From NCBI RefSeq assembly GCF_031157525.1, contig NZ_JAVIXR010000014.1, positions 1-64,000 on the forward strand: a stretch of 64,000 bases of DNA, in the 5' to 3' direction. A program made the position numbers and the translations under genes. Below the pieces are notes generated by a model. The model did not search any database. It was not told the origin of the DNA and saw nothing but the letters and a program-made list of their open reading frames with translations. Positions 1-10,037 of this stretch are shown in pieces (positions within the stretch are counted from its first letter, which is position 1; each line of letters begins with the position of its first letter). This DNA is from Marinobacter sediminicola (GTDB lineage: Bacteria > Pseudomonadota > Gammaproteobacteria > Pseudomonadales > Oleiphilaceae).

Positions 1-57
1 CAGTTGACCTTCTCAATCCACCCCGTCTCAGCGGTGTGTCCCTCGAAGGAGATGCGC

Positions 58-85
58 ATTCTACAGACACACGCAGATCTGTCAA
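58..85 (-). promoter_or_regulatory. Strong sigma70 promoter of stable-RNA type, reading out of the left edge
   Basis: On the minus strand there is a perfect -35 TTGACA (80-85), a 16-nt spacer and a -10 TAGAAT (58-63), followed by a GC-rich discriminator beginning GCGC. Just upstream (86-110) lies an A/T-rich stretch like an UP element. A near-consensus promoter with an UP-like tract and GC discriminator is typical of rRNA and tRNA operons. Transcription would start near position 50 and leave the window at position 1. The transcribed gene is not visible, so its identity is inference. Confidence 0.7.
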
Positions 86-114
86 CGGCCATTTTCATTT
101 AATTTCAGAGAGCC

Positions 115-157
115 TCGGTTTCCACCTATAAACAGGCCAAAAAAAGGTGGAAACCGA
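115..157. repeat. 13-bp perfect inverted repeat downstream of pssA
   Basis: Arms at 115-127 and 145-157 are perfectly complementary over 13 bp with a 17-nt loop. The hairpin lies 37 nt past the pssA stop and just upstream of the left-edge promoter. No T-run follows the stem in either direction, so it is not a textbook intrinsic terminator. It could still end pssA transcription or insulate the promoter. The function is inferred from position only. Confidence 0.6.
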
Positions 158-193
158 TCAAAAATCACACAAACCCTGGGACACCTCAGAGCT

Positions 194-1045
194 TCACTTG
201 CCAACCTTAGCCGATCGACGCGACTTTCCCCGAAACAAAGCACGAACGGGCCCAGACAATGCATAGACCAGAAACCCGCTAAACAACACAGTAGCCGGAT
301 CCAGTGCGATCACCACAAGAATCAGAACCACAAGAAGTATGGCAGCAAAAGGCACACGACCACGAAGATCGAGATCCTTGAAGCTGTGATACAGCACATT
401 ACTGACCATCAGCACGCCTGAGCCACCTACAACAACTATGGTCAAGAAGGTGAGCCATGCCGCAGGCTCGAATGCATGGAAGCACCAAACGAGACCAGCA
501 ACACACGCAGCAGCCGCAGGACTGGGCAACCCAACAAAATACTTTTTGTCCACGGAACCAATCTGAGTATTAAACCGCGCAAGGCGTAAGGCTGTTCCGG
601 CCACATAGATAAAGGTAATAGCCCAGCCAATTTTATCCAGCCCATTCAAAGACCAGAAAAAAGCAACAAACCCGGGAGCAACACCAAAAGCAACCATGTC
701 AGCGAGACTGTCATACTCCTCACCAAATTTGCTTTGCGTATTGGTCATCCGGGCCACACGTCCATCAAGACCATCGAGAATCATGGAGATGAATATCGCA
801 ATGGCCGCATTATCGAAAACACCACCTGCAGCAGACACAATGGCGTAAAAGCCAGAGAACAATGAAGCTGTCGTGAGCGCATTAGGAAGCAGGTATATCC
901 CCTTCTTTCGCACCGGCGCCCCCTCAACCAACTCTTCTTCCACTACCTCGCCAGGCTCGATGTCGCACTCGCCCGCTGAACGGGTAGAAATCTCCGGCTC
1001 GCCGGCCGAAGAGCCCACTTCTGTATCTTTTCTTTCGTCAGTCAT
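194..1045 (-). CDS. pssA: CDP-diacylglycerol--serine O-phosphatidyltransferase
   Basis: Integral membrane enzyme that makes phosphatidylserine from CDP-diacylglycerol and serine, the first step toward phosphatidylethanolamine. The CDP-alcohol phosphotransferase signature is intact (DG-x2-AR-x8-G-x3-D-x3-D, seen as DGRVAR ... GEEYDSLAD), followed by several hydrophobic segments. This is the type II, multi-pass family rather than the E. coli peripheral enzyme. I place the start at the ATG giving MTDERKD because GGAG lies 8 nt upstream; a start 7 codons earlier is open but has no better ribosome site. The protein has 283 residues with a hydrophilic, acidic N-terminal stretch of about 50 residues. 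It follows ilvC, from which a terminator hairpin separates it. Confidence 0.92.
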   Translation of the reverse strand: MTDERKDTEVGSSAGEPEISTRSAGECDIEPGEVVEEELVEGAPVRKKGIYLLPNALTTASLFSGFYAIVSAAGGVFDNAAIAIFISMILDGLDGRVARMTNTQSKFGEEYDSLADMVAFGVAPGFVAFFWSLNGLDKIGWAITFIYVAGTALRLARFNTQIGSVDKKYFVGLPSPAAAACVAGLVWCFHAFEPAAWLTFLTIVVVGGSGVLMVSNVLYHSFKDLDLRGRVPFAAILLVVLILVVIALDPATVLFSGFLVYALSGPVRALFRGKSRRSAKVGK

Positions 1046-1083
1046 TCCCACTACTCCGGAAAGCATTTGGGCGAAGTATATAC

Positions 1084-1108
1084 GAAAAACGCGGCCACCC
1101 GGGCCGCG
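1084..1108 (-). terminator. Intrinsic terminator after ilvC
   Basis: On the minus strand a 7-bp stem CGCGGCC/GGCCGCG with a 5-nt loop is followed by a run of five T (A-tract at 1085-1089 on plus). It lies 27 nt past the ilvC stop, so it should end the ilvBNC transcript ahead of pssA. Confidence 0.75.
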
Positions 1109-1134
1109 CTTTATTAATCTAAGCAGAACTTCGC

Positions 1135-2160
<1,026 letters not shown>

Positions 2161-2216
2161 CTATGATTTGTGATGGCCTTTCAGAAGACCAAATCGTTCG
2201 TGATATACAAAACAGT

Positions 2217-2708
2217 TTAAAGACTCAAAACCTTTTCGCCTCTGGCGATCCCGGAAACCCCCGAACGCACCACTTCAAGCACACCCGACGTTCCAATTGC
2301 CTGGACGAAACCGTCCAACTTGTCGCTGGCGCCCGCAAGCTGAACGGTGTAGACAGAGCTGGTGACATCAACTATCTGTCCCCGGAAAATATCCACCGTG
2401 CGCTTTATTTCGGCACGTTGAGAGCCGGTCGCCTTCAGTTTGATCAGCATCAGCTCCCGCTCGATGTGGGGGCCCTCAGTCAAGTCCACCAATTTAACCA
2501 CCTCAACCAGCTTATTGAGCTGCTTGGTGATCTGCTCGATAACACGATCCGGGCCCGTCGTTGTCACTGTCAGGCGAGACAGGGTCTCATCCTCGGTAGG
2601 CGCCACTGTCAAGGTCTCGATATTGTAGTTCCGCTGCGAAAACAGCCCAACGACTCGGGACAGCGCCCCCGGTTCGTTCTCAAGCAACACAGAAATGATT
2701 CGACGCAT
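2217..2708 (-). CDS. ilvN: Acetolactate synthase small (regulatory) subunit
   Basis: Regulatory subunit of acetohydroxyacid synthase, needed for full activity and valine feedback inhibition of the large subunit. The N-terminal ACT domain begins RRIISVLLENEPGALSR, and a C-terminal ACT-like domain follows; 163 residues is the usual IlvH/IlvN length. I chose the ATG at 2708 (MRRIISV) because GGAG sits upstream within the end of ilvB and the family starts here. An upstream start would add ten residues overlapping ilvB. The ATG lies 2 nt after the ilvB stop, suggesting translational coupling. The symbol ilvH is equally used. Confidence 0.95.
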   Translation of the reverse strand: MRRIISVLLENEPGALSRVVGLFSQRNYNIETLTVAPTEDETLSRLTVTTTGPDRVIEQITKQLNKLVEVVKLVDLTEGPHIERELMLIKLKATGSQRAEIKRTVDIFRGQIVDVTSSVYTVQLAGASDKLDGFVQAIGTSGVLEVVRSGVSGIARGEKVLSL

Positions 2709-2710
2709 GA

Positions 2711-4429
2711 TCACACCCTCTCCGTCTTGCTGAGCCACATATCTTTCATGCAGCCGCGGGCCACTTGCATCGGATATACATGCTCAAAGCGGTCAACCTG
2801 GATATCCACAAAAACCAGCCTGTCCTTCATGGCCAAAGCTTCTTTTAACTTCGGCTCCAGATCTTCTTTCTTGTCAATCCGGATGCCCACATGACCATAA
2901 GCCTCTGCCAACTTAATAAAATCTGGTAGCGACTCCATGTACGAATGGGAGTGACGGGACTCGTAATTCATGTCCTGCCACTGCCTCACCATGCCCAACG
3001 ACTGATTATTCAAGTTGATGATCTTTACCGGCAGCTTGTACTGATTACAAGTCGACAGCTCCTGGATATTCATCTGGATACTGCCCTCTCCGGTAATACA
3101 GAGGACCTCTTCATCCGGGTGCGTGAGCTTTATGCCCATTGCGGCGGGCAAGCCGAAGCCCATGGTGCCGAGGCCACCTGAGTTAATCCAACGATTAGGC
3201 TTGTCAAATTTGTAGTACTGAGCCGCAAACATCTGGTGCTGCCCCACATCGGAGGTTACAAATGCATCCCCATTAGTGAGACGATGAAGCATTTCGACCA
3301 CTTCTTGCGGCTTGATTACATCCGGACTGGTCTCATAGCGCATACCATGAAACGCGCGCCATTCATCGATCTGCCTCCACCAGGCTGCGAGAGCCTCTGC
3401 ATCGGGCTTTTCCTTACTTTCTTTGACAAGAGCAAGCATTTCCTTGAGAACCGCATCCACCGGACCAACAATTGGCACGTCGGCGTCTATAGTTTTGGAA
3501 ATGGACGCAGGGTCAATATCAATATGAATAATGCGCGCACCGGGGCAGAACTTTTCCGTTGCGTTGGTTACGCGGTCATCGAAACGCGCACCGACCGCCA
3601 AAATAAGGTCTGAGTGGTGCATCGCCATATTGGCTTCGTAGGTTCCGTGCATACCTAACCAGCCAAGATGCTGCTTATCACTGGCCGGATAACAACCAAT
3701 TCCCATCAGAGTGTTGGTAATCGGATACCCCAATTTGCGCACCAACTCTGTCAGCTGCCCAGAGGCCTTACCCAGAATAACACCACCACCGGCATATATT
3801 ATCGGCCGGCGCGCCGCCAACATCATATCAACCGCTTTCTTGATCTGGCCTGCATGGCCTCGTATGGCCGGGTTGTAGGAGCGCAGCTTAACCTTTTTCG
3901 GATAGGCATATTCGAAGCGCTCATTGGGGGCTGTCATATCTTTCGGGATATCCACAACAACCGGGCCGGGTCGACCGGTCGAGGCAATGTAATACGCTTT
4001 GCGGATAATCTCCGGGATCTCGGATGGATGACGCACACTGAGGTTGTGCTTAACGACCGGCCGGGAAACGCCCATCATATCGGTTTCCTGGAAGGCATCT
4101 TCGCCAATCAAGGTGGACGCAACCTGCCCACACAGAACCACCATAGGGATGGAGTCCATGAATGCAGTTGCAATACCGGTAATGGTGTTGGTAGCTCCAG
4201 GACCTGAAGTCACAAGCACAGTTCCTGGCAGACCCGTTGCACGCGCATAGCCATCAGCCATGTGCACTGCGGCCTGCTCATGTCTCACCAGTATATGTTT
4301 GACTTCGTCCTGCCTGAACAGTGCATCATAAATATGAAGGGCTGCACCACCCGGATAGCCATAGATGTACTCGATTCCCTGATCCTGCAAAGAGCGGATC
4401 AGCATATCGGCACCAGACAATAACTCCAC
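2711..4429 (-). CDS. ilvB: Acetolactate synthase large (catalytic) subunit
   Basis: Thiamine-diphosphate and FAD enzyme that condenses two pyruvates, or pyruvate and 2-oxobutyrate, as the committed step of branched-chain amino acid synthesis. It has the three-domain TPP layout. The catalytic Glu lies in the [18 protein letters not shown] segment, and the TPP-binding motif near residue 440 reads GEGSIQMN followed by NLNN. GEG replaces the generic GDG, which I believe is common in this Pseudomonas-type subfamily. The start is a GTG (4427-4429) with GAGGG about 11 nt upstream; 572 residues is normal. First gene of ilvBNC, behind a leader of about 280 nt. The symbol ilvI is also used for this type. 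Confidence 0.96.
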   Translation of the reverse strand: MELLSGADMLIRSLQDQGIEYIYGYPGGAALHIYDALFRQDEVKHILVRHEQAAVHMADGYARATGLPGTVLVTSGPGATNTITGIATAFMDSIPMVVLCGQVASTLIGEDAFQETDMMGVSRPVVKHNLSVRHPSEIPEIIRKAYYIASTGRPGPVVVDIPKDMTAPNERFEYAYPKKVKLRSYNPAIRGHAGQIKKAVDMMLAARRPIIYAGGGVILGKASGQLTELVRKLGYPITNTLMGIGCYPASDKQHLGWLGMHGTYEANMAMHHSDLILAVGARFDDRVTNATEKFCPGARIIHIDIDPASISKTIDADVPIVGPVDAVLKEMLALVKESKEKPDAEALAAWWRQIDEWRAFHGMRYETSPDVIKPQEVVEMLHRLTNGDAFVTSDVGQHQMFAAQYYKFDKPNRWINSGGLGTMGFGLPAAMGIKLTHPDEEVLCITGEGSIQMNIQELSTCNQYKLPVKIINLNNQSLGMVRQWQDMNYESRHSHSYMESLPDFIKLAEAYGHVGIRIDKKEDLEPKLKEALAMKDRLVFVDIQVDRFEHVYPMQVARGCMKDMWLSKTERV

Positions 4430-4714
4430 GATTTTCTACCCTCTTCTTACGAGTGAATAAGCCGGGCACACGCCCGATTGCCTGGATTCACGGTTACCCT
4501 GCTTCTTTTGAAAGCGGAACCGGCTGCTCCACACCTTGTTAAGAGGTTGTCTCCTGGCCAGCCGCCCTCCTGAGGGTTGCGGAGAACGGCCAATCAACGG
4601 GTTGCACGTAAGCAACAACCATTCCGCGACAGGTGCGCGGCACGCTCAGTGTGGTAAATAACGGGGGATACTTGCACGGGATTGCCTGCCGTTAGCCCCA
4701 GTCTTCAGGCAATC
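4430..4714 (-). promoter_or_regulatory. ilvB 5' leader with competing 9-nt pairings
   Basis: Untranslated leader between the predicted ilvB start of transcription (near 4712) and the GTG. Read on the minus strand, GATTGCCTG (4714-4706) is followed by two exact copies of its complement CAGGCAATC, at 4688-4680 and 4484-4476. The first segment could pair with either copy but not both. The distal copy adjoins a small hairpin, CGGGC-gtgt-GCCCG (4464-4477), just upstream of the ilvB ribosome site. No hairpin with a U-run is present, so classical attenuation is not shown. The switch idea is inference from the repeats. Confidence 0.35.
4539..4622 (-). CDS. Possible Val-containing leader peptide of ilvB
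   Basis: Within the ilvB leader, a 27-codon reading frame starts MVVAYVQPV and ends with TAA. Four of its first nine residues are valine (GTT or GTG), as expected for a peptide sensing charged tRNA-Val. Against it: the ribosome-binding site is poor (GCGGA directly before the ATG), the Val codons are not in a tight run, and no U-run terminator follows. I list it as a candidate only; no homolog is recognised. Confidence 0.2.
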   Translation of the reverse strand: MVVAYVQPVDWPFSATLRRAAGQETTS

Positions 4715-4718
4715 TGTA

Positions 4719-4746
4719 ATTCTGACAGCGCTAAACTCCCTGTCAA
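4719..4746 (-). promoter_or_regulatory. Predicted sigma70 promoter of ilvBNC
   Basis: On the minus strand a perfect -35 TTGACA (4741-4746) is followed after 16 nt by -10 CAGAAT (4719-4724), which matches four of six consensus bases. It is the best promoter match in the 462-nt gap between ilvB and the plus-strand DUF4124 gene. Beyond the leader, this gap shows nothing else I can identify. Confidence 0.55.
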
Positions 4747-4891
4747 TAGCCACAGTTGCATTCTGTACCCATTGTGTTGGATGCTCTGCTTTAAATATTC
4801 AGAACTCAGGTGCGGAGTTTTGAACCAGGCGGAAGAAAATTCCTCCCACAGGTGGCATGATAGGCGCACGTAAAACACAACGAGTAGAGCC

Positions 4892-5356
4892 ATGAACAGA
4901 AAAACCCTGATGCTGACATTATTAATCGCCGTAGCACCCAGCATGGCAATGAGTGCCTCTGTGTATAAATGGACGGACGACAATGGCGTTACCCATTATG
5001 GTGATCGTCAGCCGGTAGGAGCCAATTCTGAGACTGTCAATGTTCGTTCTGGCACTTCCTCTGGATCCGACAGCGGCCGGAGCAGCCCGCAGCAACGCCT
5101 GGACGAACTGCAAGAGCAACAGCAGAAGAAGACCGACCGGGAAAATGAGACCGCGGTTGAAGCGGCTCGCCGCAAACAGCGTGAGGCAAATTGCGAAACT
5201 GCCCGCGCAAATCTCAAAGTCATTGAGAGTAACGCGCGCATTCGGGTCGAAGAAGATGGCGAGCAGCGCTACCTCGCACCTGAAGAAATCGCTGAACAAA
5301 AAGTGAAGTTCGAAGAAGTTGTCGCCGAGAGCTGCGGCCCTGAGACTCAACAATAA
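4892..5356 (+). CDS. Secreted DUF4124-domain protein
   Basis: Small exported protein of 154 residues with no established function. Residues 1-22 form a signal peptide ending in MAMSA. The DUF4124 segment follows at once: SVYKWTDDNGVTHYGDRQPVG, a fold found at the N-terminus of many gammaproteobacterial periplasmic proteins. The remainder is charged and Gln/Glu/Arg-rich, probably helical or coiled coil (about residues 70-130), with two Cys in the C-terminal half. It is a single gene, divergent from ilvB and convergent with clpB across a shared terminator. Confidence 0.8.
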   Translation: MNRKTLMLTLLIAVAPSMAMSASVYKWTDDNGVTHYGDRQPVGANSETVNVRSGTSSGSDSGRSSPQQRLDELQEQQQKKTDRENETAVEAARRKQREANCETARANLKVIESNARIRVEEDGEQRYLAPEEIAEQKVKFEEVVAESCGPETQQ

Positions 5357-5387
5357 GCCTCAAGTACGAAAGCAATCCCAAGAAAGC

Positions 5388-5423
5388 AAAAAGTGGGCAA
5401 AGCCCAAGCCACGCCCACTTTTT
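5388..5423. terminator. Bidirectional intrinsic terminator
   Basis: Perfect 11-bp inverted repeat AAAAAGTGGGC (5388-5398) and GCCCACTTTTT (5413-5423) with a 14-nt loop. It has a T-run in both directions and lies between the convergent DUF4124 gene and clpB, so it can serve both. Confidence 0.8.
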
Positions 5424-5436
5424 CTCCAGCCTTTGA

Positions 5437-8013
5437 TCAAGCCTTTTCGAACACCAACACACTGCCATCTGCCGTGGCACGAATGGTGTCACCAGAAACA
5501 AAATCTCCCCGCAAAAGTCTTTGTGCCAACGGGTTTTCGATCATCCTCTGAACCGCTCTTTTTAGTGGCCGCGCTCCGTATACCGGGTCGTATCCGACCT
5601 CACCCAGAAGATTCATCGCAACGTCGTCCAACTCCAACTTCACGCCCTGCTCCTGCAGGCGCCTGTTGAGAATCTCAACCTGGATTTTGGCAATTCCGTG
5701 AATCTGTTCTCCAGCAAGAGGATGGAATACAACCACTTCATCCACACGATTTATAAATTCAGGCCGGAAGTGAGTGCCCACTTCATCCATAACTGCAGCC
5801 TTCATGGCCTCGTAATTCTCAGCTCCCGATTTTTGCTGAATAATGTCCGAGCCCAGATTGGACGTCATCACAATAACCGTATTGCTGAAATCCACCGTTC
5901 TACCTTGGCCGTCAGTCAGTCGGCCATCATCGAGCACCTGGAGCAGTATGTTGAATACATCCGGATGCGCTTTCTCAACCTCATCCAATAGAAGTACGGA
6001 ATAGGGGCGACGACGAACGGCTTCGGTAAGGTAGCCGCCCTCCTCGTAACCCACATATCCCGGGGGCGCGCCAATCAGCCGGGCAACGGAATGCTTTTCC
6101 ATAAACTCCGACATATCGATCCGCACCATAGCGTCGTCAGTATCGAACAGAAATGAAGCGAGCGCCTTACAGAGCTCGGTTTTGCCAACCCCAGTCGGCC
6201 CAAGGAACAGGAAGGAGCCATTAGGCCGTTGCGGATCCGCCAAACCAGCCCGAGAGCGGCGCACTGCATTCGATACCGCCTCTACAGCTTCACTTTGACC
6301 AATCACCCGCTTGTGCAGGGCCTCTTCCATTCGCATCAACTTATCACGCTCGCCCTCCAGCATTCTGGAGACCGGAATACCTGTCCACTTGGAGACCACC
6401 TCCGCAATCTCCTCGTCGGTAACGCGGTTCCGCAGTAGTTTCATCTCCATCATTTCTGCTTGGCTTGCCATATCGAGCTGACGCTCCAACTCTGGAATGC
6501 GTCCATACTGAAGCTCAGACATTTTGCCCAGATCACCGGCTCGTCGAGCGGTTTCCAGATCAATACGAGCCTGTTCGAGCTGACTCTTTATTTTCTGGGA
6601 GCCATGCAATGCAGCCTTTTCAGTGTTCCAGATTTCCTCAAGATCCGCGTACTCGCGCTCCACGCCTCCAATAACACTGGAAAGCTCTTCCAGGCGCTTT
6701 TTTGAAGCCGCATCGGTCTCGTTTTTTAGCGCCTCACGCTCGATTTTGAGCTGGATAAGCCTGCGTTCCAAGCGATCCAGGGGTTCTGGTTTCGAGTCCA
6801 TTTCCATACGAATCTGGCTAGCCGCCTCATCAATCAGATCGATGGCTTTGTCCGGCAACTGACGGTCAGTGATGTAGCGCTGTGACAGTTTGGCGGCCGC
6901 AATAATCGCCCCATCCGTGACTTCGACGCCATGGTGCACCTCGTAGCGCTCTTTCAGTCCGCGGAGGATGGCGATGGTGTCTTCTTCATTCGGCTCTTTC
7001 ACCAGCACTTTTTGAAAGCGGCGCTCAAGGGCCGCGTCTTTTTCAATGTTCTCACGGTATTCATTCAGCGTAGTGGCTCCCACGCAATGCAGCTCCCCCC
7101 GCGCCAGCGCCGGCTTAAGCATGTTGCCCGCGTCCATGGAGCCTTCGGCTTTACCAGCACCCACCACCGTGTGGATTTCATCAATGAACAGAATGATCTG
7201 ACCTTCCTGCTTGGCGAGTTCATTGAGCACCGCTTTCAAACGCTCCTCAAACTCACCCCGGAACTTGGCGCCAGCTATGAGCGATCCCATATCCAGAGAG
7301 AGCACTCGCTTGTTTTTCAAACCCTCGGGTACTTCGCCGTTTACGATTCGTTGCGCCAAGCCTTCGGCAATGGCGGTTTTACCAACACCCGGCTCTCCGA
7401 TAAGTACCGGGTTGTTTTTACGGCGGCGCTGCAGTACCTGGATAGTGCGGCGTATTTCGTCGTCACGACCAATTACCGGGTCAAGTTTGCCGGCTTCGGC
7501 CCGCTCGGTCAGATCAATCGTATACTTGGAGAGCGCCTGACGGCTTTCCTCTGCACCTGCATCATCCACAGTTTCACCACCTCGAACGGCATTAATAGCT
7601 TTTTCCAGCGCGGTCTTATCTACACCCTGCTCACGCAAAACACGACCAAGCGTGCCACGGTCGTCCAGCGCGGCCAAAAGCATCAATTCACTGGAGATAA
7701 ACTGGTCTTTCCGCTGCTGCGCCAATTTATCGGCAATATTGAACAGACGCCCCATATCGTTAGACATAGCGACATCGCCTGCACTGCCGCTCACTTCAGG
7801 CAGGTTCTCTATTTCCTGTGCGACAACCATACGCACACGACCAGGTTCAGCGCCCGCCTGCTTCAGAAGCGGCTTTATGGAACTGCCTTGCTGATCCAGC
7901 ATGGCCTGCATCAGATGCAAAGGTTCAATAAAGTTATGATCTTTGCCAACAGCTAGTGACTGCGCGTCAGCCAGTGCGGCCTGTAAAAGACTGGTGAGTT
8001 TGTCGATTCTCAT
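5437..8013 (-). CDS. clpB: ATP-dependent disaggregase chaperone ClpB
   Basis: Hexameric AAA+ disaggregase that works with DnaK to rescue aggregated protein after heat stress. The Clp N-domain (1-145) is followed by NBD1 with Walker A GEPGVGKT near 205 and Walker [10 protein letters not shown]. The coiled-coil middle domain spans about 400-545. NBD2 has Walker A GPTGVGKT near 605 and a C-terminal small domain. The 858-residue length is normal for ClpB, and the middle domain distinguishes it from ClpA/ClpC. The order rluD-pgeF-clpB is conserved in gammaproteobacteria. A sigma32-like promoter lies in the gap between pgeF and clpB. Confidence 0.97.
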   Translation of the reverse strand: MRIDKLTSLLQAALADAQSLAVGKDHNFIEPLHLMQAMLDQQGSSIKPLLKQAGAEPGRVRMVVAQEIENLPEVSGSAGDVAMSNDMGRLFNIADKLAQQRKDQFISSELMLLAALDDRGTLGRVLREQGVDKTALEKAINAVRGGETVDDAGAEESRQALSKYTIDLTERAEAGKLDPVIGRDDEIRRTIQVLQRRRKNNPVLIGEPGVGKTAIAEGLAQRIVNGEVPEGLKNKRVLSLDMGSLIAGAKFRGEFEERLKAVLNELAKQEGQIILFIDEIHTVVGAGKAEGSMDAGNMLKPALARGELHCVGATTLNEYRENIEKDAALERRFQKVLVKEPNEEDTIAILRGLKERYEVHHGVEVTDGAIIAAAKLSQRYITDRQLPDKAIDLIDEAASQIRMEMDSKPEPLDRLERRLIQLKIEREALKNETDAASKKRLEELSSVIGGVEREYADLEEIWNTEKAALHGSQKIKSQLEQARIDLETARRAGDLGKMSELQYGRIPELERQLDMASQAEMMEMKLLRNRVTDEEIAEVVSKWTGIPVSRMLEGERDKLMRMEEALHKRVIGQSEAVEAVSNAVRRSRAGLADPQRPNGSFLFLGPTGVGKTELCKALASFLFDTDDAMVRIDMSEFMEKHSVARLIGAPPGYVGYEEGGYLTEAVRRRPYSVLLLDEVEKAHPDVFNILLQVLDDGRLTDGQGRTVDFSNTVIVMTSNLGSDIIQQKSGAENYEAMKAAVMDEVGTHFRPEFINRVDEVVVFHPLAGEQIHGIAKIQVEILNRRLQEQGVKLELDDVAMNLLGEVGYDPVYGARPLKRAVQRMIENPLAQRLLRGDFVSGDTIRATADGSVLVFEKA

Positions 8014-8080
8014 GAATTCGTTTCCCCGACTTGTTCAGCGAATGCGATCAGTAATTGCACATTCGGTTAGCATTGAAAAC

Positions 8081-8111
8081 TAATGTAGGGACTATCAGGG
8101 GAAGTTCAAGG
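8081..8111 (-). promoter_or_regulatory. Possible sigma32 (heat-shock) promoter of clpB
   Basis: On the minus strand CCTTGAAC (8104-8111) resembles the sigma32 -35 box CTTGAA. Thirteen nt later CCCTACATTA (8081-8090) resembles the CCCCATNT -10 box. It lies about 70 nt upstream of the clpB ATG in the 134-nt gap after pgeF. ClpB is a known sigma32 target in relatives; the -10 match is imperfect. Confidence 0.45.
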
Positions 8112-8147
8112 CCATTACAAACCAAATCGTCAGAAAATTGACAGGGC

Positions 8148-8915
8148 TCAGGTTTTCCAAATAGCGGTGGCCATACGGCCGGTCTTGCCATCGCGGCGAT
8201 AGGAATAAAAACGCTGTTTATCGGTAACCGTGCAAAAGCCACCGCCATATAGCTTTGTGACACCCATATTTTGTAGGCGCTGCCGGGCAAGCAAATATAT
8301 ATCGGCCATGTAATGGCCCTTTCGAGCACCCACGGAACTGAACGCAATTTCGGCTTCTGGGTCATGAGCCATAAACGCTGCTTTCACTTCCGGGCCTATT
8401 TCAAATGCCTCTGGGCCTATCGCTGGCCCCAGCCAAGCCATCAAGGTATTGCTGGGCGCGCCCATTTCAGACACCAGTTTTTCCAGAACACCACTACACA
8501 AACTACGCCAGCCTGCATGGGCAGCTGCAATTGTGATTCCATTCTGGTCACAGAGAATGACGGGCAAACAATCCGCCGTCAGAATTGTGCAAGCGCTTCT
8601 GGCAGCATCGGTATAACTTGCATCTGCGCCTGGAGTAAGAACACCCTCTTCTAATGGCAGCCGGACAACGTCAGTACCATGGACCTGGTTCAGCCACCCG
8701 AAAGCGCCCGTTGGAAGACCACAGCCCTGGGCCAATTGCAGGCGATTCTCCAACACATGGGTGGGCTCGTCGCCCACATGGTCACCAAGGTTCATGCTAT
8801 CCCAAGGCGGCATGCTAACGCCGCCCTCACGGGTAGTGCACACCGCATGGATATTTGAGGGCGCTGGCCAATCCGGGCGAATCAGCGGCAGCGCCGAACG
8901 CTCATCAGAACTCAT
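8148..8915 (-). CDS. pgeF: Peptidoglycan editing factor / purine nucleoside phosphorylase, YfiH (LACC1) family
   Basis: Member of the YfiH/PgeF/LACC1 family, once called polyphenol oxidase. Members act on purine nucleosides, and E. coli PgeF removes peptidoglycan with L-Ser in place of L-Ala. The family's metal-site motifs are present: QVHGTDVV, TADCLPV and HAGWRSL. I start it at ATG 8915 (MSSDERS), giving 255 residues and an 11-nt overlap with the 3' end of rluD. A start seven codons earlier would overlap further. It sits between rluD and clpB, as in many gammaproteobacteria. Confidence 0.88.
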   Translation of the reverse strand: MSSDERSALPLIRPDWPAPSNIHAVCTTREGGVSMPPWDSMNLGDHVGDEPTHVLENRLQLAQGCGLPTGAFGWLNQVHGTDVVRLPLEEGVLTPGADASYTDAARSACTILTADCLPVILCDQNGITIAAAHAGWRSLCSGVLEKLVSEMGAPSNTLMAWLGPAIGPEAFEIGPEVKAAFMAHDPEAEIAFSSVGARKGHYMADIYLLARQRLQNMGVTKLYGGGFCTVTDKQRFYSYRRDGKTGRMATAIWKT

Positions 8916-9882
8916 CGCTCTCCAGATCCTTAACATGCTTGCGCAACGCTGCTAACAAGCTTACGAAATCTTCTGGCAAGGGCACTTCCCAGCTCAGGAT
9001 CTCTCCAGTTTCCGGATGCTCCAGCGTGAGCTGTCGCGCATGCAGTGCCTGCCGATGAAATGCGGAGAGCACTTGGCGCAGTTCTTCGGTTGTGCCCTTT
9101 GGCAGTCGCAAACGGCCGCCATAGAGAGGGTCACCCACCAGCGGGTGCTTCACATGAGCCATGTGCACTCGAATCTGATGTGTGCGACCGCTTTCAAGCT
9201 TGCAGCGCACATGAGTATGGGCCGCAAAACGCTCAATCAGGCGATAATGAGTTACCGCTGCCTTACCGCTTTTGACGACCCCCATTTTCTTTCGCTCATG
9301 GGGGTGACGACCAATGGGCGCATCCACTGTGGCGCCACCGGTGAGGGTACCAACAACTACCGCCTCGTACTCCCGGCCCATGCTGCGGGTTTGCAGCTGA
9401 TCAACCAGCGATGTATGGGCGATCAGGCTGCGGGCAACAACCATAACTCCGGATGTGTCTTTATCAAGACGATGGACGATGCCGGCTCTGGGAAGATTTT
9501 CCACCTCCGGGGCATAGTTCAGAAGCGCATTGACCAAGGTGCCATCGGCGTGCCCCGCTGCAGGGTGCACCACCAGACCAGCAGGCTTGTTAATCACAAG
9601 CAAGTGCTCGTCTTCATAGACAATATCCAGGCTGATGGCTTCCGCCTGCCAGGTAACCTGGGCTTCAGGCTCGGCGTCCAGCTCTATCCGGTCGCTGAGC
9701 ATCACTTTGTCTTTCGGCCTGCGAACTTCTCCATTTACTGTTAACGCACCGCTGCGAATCCACGATTGCAGGCGCGAGCGTGAGTGTTCAGGCATGAGTT
9801 CTGCCACTGCCTGGTCCAGGCGCCGATCACTCAGCGCGGACGGCACAGCAAAACTGGCAACAATTCGATTTTCAGATGACAT
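8905..9882 (-). CDS. rluD: 23S rRNA pseudouridine(1911/1915/1917) synthase
   Basis: Makes pseudouridines in helix 69 of 23S rRNA, needed for normal ribosome assembly. An N-terminal S4 RNA-binding domain (about 17-75) is followed by the RluA-type catalytic domain with motif HRLDKDTSG, whose Asp140 is the catalytic residue. The 325-residue length is typical. It is divergent from bamD, a pairing conserved across gammaproteobacteria, and overlaps pgeF downstream, pointing to a rluD-pgeF transcript. Confidence 0.96.
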   Translation of the reverse strand: MSSENRIVASFAVPSALSDRRLDQAVAELMPEHSRSRLQSWIRSGALTVNGEVRRPKDKVMLSDRIELDAEPEAQVTWQAEAISLDIVYEDEHLLVINKPAGLVVHPAAGHADGTLVNALLNYAPEVENLPRAGIVHRLDKDTSGVMVVARSLIAHTSLVDQLQTRSMGREYEAVVVGTLTGGATVDAPIGRHPHERKKMGVVKSGKAAVTHYRLIERFAAHTHVRCKLESGRTHQIRVHMAHVKHPLVGDPLYGGRLRLPKGTTEELRQVLSAFHRQALHARQLTLEHPETGEILSWEVPLPEDFVSLLAALRKHVKDLESDEF

Positions 9883-9969
9883 TCAGCCCCCAGGGCCTGT
9901 GAGTGTTATGTTTTGATCAGTATATTGGAAATAGTCGGGGCGCGCGCTCTACATGTATTCACATGAGGC

Positions 9970-9998
9970 TGCACATAAGGCGAGATCCCCGCTACAAT
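9970..9998 (+). promoter_or_regulatory. Predicted sigma70 promoter of bamD
   Basis: TGCACA (9970-9975), a 17-nt spacer and TACAAT (9993-9998) match the sigma70 consensus at four of six and five of six positions. It lies 40 nt upstream of the bamD ATG in the 155-nt rluD-bamD divergent gap. Confidence 0.5.
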
Positions 9999-10037
9999 GG
10001 CGCCCTTGAATTTATCGACATTATACGGGATTCCGGC

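Noticed and set aside
4436..4618. 60-codon frame in the ilvB leader starting TTG TTG CTT
   Set aside because: TTG start without a ribosome site, no homology, and it runs through the distal hairpin.
5040..5306. Alternative frames inside the DUF4124 gene
   Set aside because: Arg/Ser-rich shadows lacking signals; the signal peptide and DUF4124 motif fix the true frame.
6931..7956. 341-codon open frame on plus opposite clpB
   Set aside because: It is a shadow of the strongly supported clpB frame, with no recognisable domain or ribosome site.
9903..10037. N-terminal extension of bamD
   Set aside because: The extra 45 codons cover the promoter and would bury the lipoprotein signal.
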